From Bellilinea sp034411135 (lineage in GTDB: Bacteria > Chloroflexota > Anaerolineae > Anaerolineales > Anaerolineaceae), in NCBI GenBank assembly GCA_034411135.1, contig DAOUMN010000003.1:124001-188000 (forward strand): a stretch of 64,000 nt of DNA, in the 5' to 3' direction. Below are positions 59,675-64,000 of this stretch, in pieces. The notes beneath the pieces were generated by a model. That model saw only the letters and a program-made list of their open reading frames with translations. It did not search any database and was not told where the DNA came from. Each line of letters begins with the position of its first letter. The first letter of the stretch is position 1. The position numbers and the translations under genes were made by a program.

Positions 59675-60112
59675 TCAATGCACCGCTTTCTGGACCAATG
59701 CGCGGATCTTTTCTTCCTCGGCGGCGGTTAACTCGATCAGCGCGAAGGCGGTTGGCCACATGGCGCCTTCATCAAGGTTGGCGGTATCATTGAAGCCGAA
59801 AGTCGCGTAGCGTGAATTGAACTTGTGTGCGCTTTGGAAGAAGCACACTACCTTGCCATCGCGGGCATAGGCAGGCATGCCGTACCAGGTCTTGGGTGAA
59901 AGGATGGGCGCACTGGCTTTGACGATCTCGTGGATGCGCATTGCCATGCTGCGGTCGGGTTCGGGCATTTCGGCAATGGCGGCGAGCACGGCATTTTCCC
60001 CCGCCGCCTTATCCCGGTCTGCGCGCGCTTCTGCTTTTAACTCTTTGGCGCGCGCCTTCATTGCGGCTCGTTCTTCGTCGGTGAATCCCTGGGATTCCTT
60101 CTTTGGGCTCAT
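59675..60112 (-). CDS. DUF1801 (YdhG-like) family protein
   Basis: A 145-residue protein. The charged helical N-terminus (KARAKELKAEARADRDKAAG) is followed by the DUF1801 core: ILSPKTWYGMPAYARDGKVV and a later NLDEGAMWPTAFALIELTAA. These are frataxin-like-fold proteins sometimes named iron chaperones; function is uncertain. Its promoter is at 60184-60212. Confidence 0.88.
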   Translation of the reverse strand: MSPKKESQGFTDEERAAMKARAKELKAEARADRDKAAGENAVLAAIAEMPEPDRSMAMRIHEIVKASAPILSPKTWYGMPAYARDGKVVCFFQSAHKFNSRYATFGFNDTANLDEGAMWPTAFALIELTAAEEEKIRALVQKAVH

Positions 60113-60183
60113 AACAGCCTCCTGGCTGTGGGTTGAGTAAGGGCGAGCGGAAGTCTCGCGCTAAATTACGGTTGCAACAATCT

Positions 60184-60212
60184 ATTTTAGAACGTTTGTT
60201 AAATAATGTCAA
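60184..60212 (-). promoter_or_regulatory. sigma70-type promoter of the DUF1801 gene
   Basis: On the minus strand TTGACA (complement of 60207-60212), 17 bases, TAAAAT (complement of 60184-60189), in an AT-rich patch about 75 bases upstream of the ATG. Confidence 0.75.
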
Positions 60213-60268
60213 GACAAAAGCAGTCCGATTTGACGAATTCGTCACTGCCTGTATCCTGGGGCGGTGCG

Positions 60269-60976
60269 TTAATCATCCAGCGTTAACCGGTCGAAATCGA
60301 AGCAGACCTGTCCTTTGTAAATCGCTTCCCGTGCCACTTCACGCACATCGCCTTCACGAGTCACAAGCACATCGACTGCATAGAAGGTGTGAGTATCACA
60401 GCCCATCTTGTGTGACCAATCAAACAGACGCACAAGGTAGCCGTCGGGGGTTTCGGACACGTGGGTTTCCTCGATCTCTTTCACCAGGTATTCCACATTG
60501 GCGTTGGGGTCGATATCGAAGCGCGCCCCCAGTGAACTGATTGCCATGGCATAACTCAGGGCTTCGTCCGCGGATTCAACCGGCGCAAAGATTTCTTTGA
60601 ATTCGGATTTTTTGATGATCAGGCGGAAGGTTCCATCCTGAAAGATAACAAAACTGCGGTAGCGGTTATCCAGTCCGGCGGGCTGTTTGAAGTATTGCCG
60701 GTCGGGGGGCTCGCCCCGAGCATGAACACATTCCAGGACGGTAAGCGGCGGCTGGAGCCCGCCGAGATAAAAACTCGGCAATCCAATCTCGTCGCAGCCA
60801 AGCGCAGCCAGTTCCGGACAGGACTCCTGCAATGGCTGCACGCAACCCGTTTCGCGAAGCCGTTGCGCGTTGATGCTCCAGTCCAGGGGCGGATGCTCAA
60901 TGACGGTTACGGATCGCTCACATCCCCCCAGGAGCAGGATGGGGATGATGAATGGCAGAAGAAAAATTCTGCGCAT
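60269..60976 (-). CDS. lipoprotein of unknown function
   Basis: A 235-residue lipoprotein (LLLGGC, Cys19) with several cysteines (GCVQPLQESC, LGCDEIG) in the first 75 residues and an alpha/beta-looking rest (FVIFQDGTFRLIIKKSEF). No family recognised. GC and codon use look a little less biased than the neighbours. Confidence 0.72.
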   Translation of the reverse strand: MRRIFLLPFIIPILLLGGCERSVTVIEHPPLDWSINAQRLRETGCVQPLQESCPELAALGCDEIGLPSFYLGGLQPPLTVLECVHARGEPPDRQYFKQPAGLDNRYRSFVIFQDGTFRLIIKKSEFKEIFAPVESADEALSYAMAISSLGARFDIDPNANVEYLVKEIEETHVSETPDGYLVRLFDWSHKMGCDTHTFYAVDVLVTREGDVREVAREAIYKGQVCFDFDRLTLDD

Positions 60977-61394
60977 GCCGCTGCCTTCTTGGTGATGCTG
61001 TTCTTAAGAACCCACCCAGCAGATGGTTAAGCTGTTGGAAGAAACGACATCTCTCCCGGTTATTATGACACAAAGATGGGCGTTGTGCGCAATCTGTTTG
61101 GAGAAATGAGTTCTGGATGAACATCTTCCGAATGGAATCTAAAGACAAAAAACTTTCCTATTTTTGGTTTACAATGTAAAATATTTATGTAATTCCCAAT
61201 AGTTGTGACAAAGCAATTATTTATCCGTAACGCAAGCCGAATGGCGCAAATGATCGGCTAAATTTCATTTATCAAGGCAACAAAATAATCTTGATAACCC
61301 TGACCTGTGTGGCTCTTGCATCGAGCAGGTGGGGCGTTTAATCGATCTGTATATCCATCAAAATTATCGTTTTGGCTAGAAAGAAAGGTAAACC
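60977..61394. other. AT-rich intergenic region
   Basis: No gene seen in 418 bases. It separates divergent genes, and an AT-rich core around 61140-61240 probably carries their promoters. AAGAAAGG lies just before the ATG at 61395. No structured RNA was recognised. Confidence 0.5.
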
Positions 61395-63794
61395 ATGAGC
61401 AAAATTCTGTTGGCGGGGGTTCGACTGCTGGTATTAACAGCCTTGCTTGCCGGTCTGGGGTGGGACTTTCAGCCGGTGCATTCGATTGAAGAACATTACG
61501 TGGTTAATTCAATCAGCGACAATCCGGATGCCAATCCGGGAAATTTGATATGCGCGGATGCCTACGGGAATTGCACCCTTCGAGCTGCCATCCAGGAGAT
61601 CAATGCCTCCGGCTTCAAGAACGCGATAATGATATCCGATATGCCTACAGACACATTTTTGATCAATAGTACTTTATATATCAATCGCGCCATGACCATA
61701 ACCGGACTGGGTAGAGACATCACCAAAATTCAATACAACGGTGTACTGGAATCCGGTGGTGCCAATGGGCTAACGGTGACTGCCCGCCTGACATTGAACG
61801 GTGTTACCCTGCGCAACTTCGTTCATGCCATGTATGTGGCTGCCCCCGTGGAAGTGCAGATCAATGACAGCCGGATCAGTGACAGCCGCGGCGCATTGTC
61901 TGTTTTGGAAAATGCTACGGTTCGCCTTAACCGCTCCGTTATCGAGGATAATTCTGGCTCGCATCATGCGATCGGCATAACAAATGGGCAGGTTTACTTA
62001 ACAGAGACCAGTATCGTCCGCAACCAATACCCGGCTTGCGCAGCCGTTCAAGTCCAAGCAAATAACACGCTGATAGCCTTCAATTCCACCATAGCTTCGA
62101 ATACGTCAACGATCGGTAACGGTGGCGGCATCTGCAACTACGGCGGCACGGTCCGATTGATCGATACCAACGTTTCGGGGAATACAACCACGCAAAAGGG
62201 CGGTGGGATTTTCCAGAATGGCGGTCAGTTGTATGTTTTGGGGACTTCGCAAATCAATAACAACAATGCCAAATTGGGGGGTGGTATTTACAGCGAGAAG
62301 GGCTCCGTGAGGATTATCTCCGATCTCACCTTCATGCCGCAAATCCGTGCCAACACGGTGCAATTGTCCGGCGGTGGACTGTGGCTTGGCGGCGATGGTG
62401 AATTCCAGATATTCGGCGCTTTGATCCAAAACAATCGAGCCGACAATACCGGCGGTAGCGCATCTGCATCCGGCGGTGGCATTACATTTATTCAGGAAAG
62501 CCTGCCACGTGATTTGACCATTTATGATAGTGTGCTTTCAGGAAATCAAGCCGTTAAGGGCAACGGAGGGGCAATCAGTGTTGGCGGTGGATATGCCTAT
62601 TTGTTCATTAACAACTCCACCATCAGTGGCAACCAGAGTACCAATGATGGCGGCGGCATCGGGGCGACCCGCGGAACAGTCCTTTTATCAAATGCGACTG
62701 TGACCGACAATACCTGCAACAGCGATAGTGCGGGTGGAGGTCAGGGCGGCGGCATTGCCATTGAACCGCGGGCGACTGTGATGATCCGCAACACGATCCT
62801 GGCTGGCAACCAGGACTTGAAGAATACGGGGCAACCCTTCGATTTTTACGCTCCGGATGTTCAGGGTACGCTTCTTTCGGAAGGGTACAACCTGATTGGG
62901 AATGTCAATGATTGGGCTGTCATAACCGGGAACGCTACCGGTAACATTGTCAACATGGCTGCCGGATTGGACCCATTAACCACCGATGAGTTCGCTCCCC
63001 AGCCGAACAGCCCACACCATCCGCTGCAACCAAGCAGCCCGGCAGTCAATGGCGGCAACCCAGATGGCTGCCGCGCTACGTCGGGAGCATTGTTTATCGG
63101 TGACCAGCTCGGCAATCCACGTATCCGTTCGGGCCGCTGTGATATCGGTGCGGTTGAGTCGAGTCACCAGCCAGTATTGTTATTGATCGATTTGAAAGCC
63201 TCGCCCATGATTGTGCAAAGCGGCAACCAGGTTACCGGCACTGTGATACTCAACCAGATGGCACCTGTGGGTGGAGCCAGCGTCAACCTCTCCAGCGACA
63301 AAACCGAGGTGAGCGTGCCTGCCAGCGTCACTGTGCCAGCCGGTGCCTACTCGCAAACTTTCACGATTCAGACTTCTGCGTTGACCACCGATATTCTGGC
63401 GACTATTTCTGCCAGCCTGGGCAGCACAACCCGGACGGTGATCTTGTGGGTGCGCTCACAGGACGCCCAGGCGGCTCTGGTGGATCTCACACTTAACCCG
63501 TCTCAGGTCGCCGGTGGTGATAACCTGATGGCTGCGGTATACCTCGACCGCCCCGCACCCTCTGGCGGAACAACCGTCCATATTGCCAGCGATCAACCCG
63601 AAGCCACCGTGCCTGCCGCGGTCACCGTGCCGGCGGGTGCCAGTTCGCAAAACTTCACTGTCCAGACCTCCACGGTACCCATGGAAACGCTGGTGAACCT
63701 GTCTGCCCAATTGAGCACGTTCACCAGAACGGCGACATTACTGATCAAGCCATCGGTAAATTATTTGGTCTTTTTACCGATCATCGTGCGCTAG
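61395..63794 (+). CDS. secreted CSLREA/right-handed beta-helix protein with C-terminal Ig-like repeats
   Basis: A 799-residue exported protein. Residues 1-30 are a signal peptide. Residues about 34-75 form a CSLREA domain (VNSISDNPDANPGN, later CTLRAAIQEINAS). A right-handed beta-helix spans about 75-500 with many GNGGGI/GGGI turns. A choice-of-anchor Q domain follows (about 500-595, ending RCDIGAVES). Two similar Ig-like repeats of about 95 residues (both with VTVPAGA and SQ.FT(I/V)QTS) precede the last residues NYLVFLPIIVR, matching the shared C-terminal end. Lower GC than the rest of the window suggests recent acquisition or a different history. Confidence 0.9.
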   Translation: MSKILLAGVRLLVLTALLAGLGWDFQPVHSIEEHYVVNSISDNPDANPGNLICADAYGNCTLRAAIQEINASGFKNAIMISDMPTDTFLINSTLYINRAMTITGLGRDITKIQYNGVLESGGANGLTVTARLTLNGVTLRNFVHAMYVAAPVEVQINDSRISDSRGALSVLENATVRLNRSVIEDNSGSHHAIGITNGQVYLTETSIVRNQYPACAAVQVQANNTLIAFNSTIASNTSTIGNGGGICNYGGTVRLIDTNVSGNTTTQKGGGIFQNGGQLYVLGTSQINNNNAKLGGGIYSEKGSVRIISDLTFMPQIRANTVQLSGGGLWLGGDGEFQIFGALIQNNRADNTGGSASASGGGITFIQESLPRDLTIYDSVLSGNQAVKGNGGAISVGGGYAYLFINNSTISGNQSTNDGGGIGATRGTVLLSNATVTDNTCNSDSAGGGQGGGIAIEPRATVMIRNTILAGNQDLKNTGQPFDFYAPDVQGTLLSEGYNLIGNVNDWAVITGNATGNIVNMAAGLDPLTTDEFAPQPNSPHHPLQPSSPAVNGGNPDGCRATSGALFIGDQLGNPRIRSGRCDIGAVESSHQPVLLLIDLKASPMIVQSGNQVTGTVILNQMAPVGGASVNLSSDKTEVSVPASVTVPAGAYSQTFTIQTSALTTDILATISASLGSTTRTVILWVRSQDAQAALVDLTLNPSQVAGGDNLMAAVYLDRPAPSGGTTVHIASDQPEATVPAAVTVPAGASSQNFTVQTSTVPMETLVNLSAQLSTFTRTATLLIKPSVNYLVFLPIIVR

Positions 63795-63999
63795 GCTGAA
63801 ATTCGCCCGCCAGCTTGATATTGACGGGTCGTTCCTCCAGTTCGGTAACAACACCGGCCAGAGGAATGATCCGGGTGAACTTGTGCAGCGCTCAAAGGTT
63901 TTACTGGCGCAGGATTTTCTCCATCGCTTTGCCCTTTGCAAGTTCATCGATCAGTTTATCCAGATAGCGGATTTTTCGCATCAGCACGTCTTGGATTTC
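63784..63999 (-). pseudogene. degenerate coding remnant at the right edge
   Basis: Reading leftward from the edge, one frame gives EIQDVLMRKIRYLDKLIDEL then AKGKAMEKILRQ, stop (63901-63903), two codons, stop, and continues HKFTRIIPLAGVVTELEERP then VNIKLAGEFQPSAR to a TGA overlapping the beta-helix gene end. Both halves look protein-like in the same frame, so this is probably a decayed gene or the terminal part of one that ends at 63901. Family unknown. Confidence 0.4.
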
Positions 64000-64000
64000 T

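Noticed and set aside
1..64000. tRNA, rRNA, transposase or integrase genes
   Set aside because: Intergenic regions were scanned for T-loop-like GGTTCGAATCC patterns, paired acceptor ends and transposase motifs; nothing credible was found.

Overview
The window is GC-rich, densely coding bacterial DNA. The gene content suggests Chloroflexota (Anaerolineae-like): many lipoproteins with a lipobox followed by a Pro/Thr/Ala linker, a Bmp-type nucleoside ABC transporter, and large secreted proteins that share a short Y/F-L-P-x-x-x-R C-terminal end. No rRNA or tRNA gene and no transposase was seen. The assignment is inferred from gene content only.

Layout. 1-3047: the end of a phage tail-like module (three genes with tight overlaps). 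3173-10014: an F420-type nitroreductase, a 947-residue secreted propeller protein, a membrane GTPase overlapping an HtrB-like acyltransferase, and a lipoprotein. 10080-14765 (minus): a complete Bmp/Nup-type nucleoside importer with a consensus promoter and a hairpin after the binding-protein gene. 15073-16195: two decayed genes. 16207-20597: methyltransferase, small membrane protein, CPBP protease, nucleotidyltransferase, lipoprotein. 20848-28691: threonine synthase, secreted subtilase, Lgt-like protein, split glutaminase/NAD synthase pair, DnaN. 28759-29724: an orphan CRISPR array with leader, whose leader-distal repeats are 21 bp longer than the others. 29789-33639 (minus): DedA, PrsW, a thioredoxin-cyclophilin fusion lipoprotein and thymidylate kinase. 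33802-36498: HIT, OsmC, GNAT, LysR.

36595-39961 is the most distinctive metabolic locus. A LysR gene diverges from an 11-heme lipoprotein cytochrome, interrupted by one in-frame TGA, followed by a lipoprotein with four intact rhodanese domains and a strong terminator. 39964-42415: a WYL regulator with a perfect 21-bp palindrome upstream, plus GNAT and GyrI-like genes. 42434-46519: M20 peptidase, ClpP, CHRD protein and LCP protein. 46600-50475: DnaE. 50742-51411 and 58178-58901: two versions of a small membrane protein plus XRE regulator module in opposite gene orders. The rest holds an iron alcohol dehydrogenase, acetyltransferases, a dienelactone hydrolase-like protein, an Imm5-like protein, an NADAR gene broken by TAG, lipoproteins, and a secreted beta-helix protein. 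The window ends in a decayed coding remnant.

Three themes cross the window: (1) secreted proteins of unrelated architecture with the same C-terminal end; (2) dispersed intergenic hairpins with a conserved 11-nt loop and unrelated but perfectly paired stems; (3) several otherwise well-preserved genes cut by single in-frame stops.
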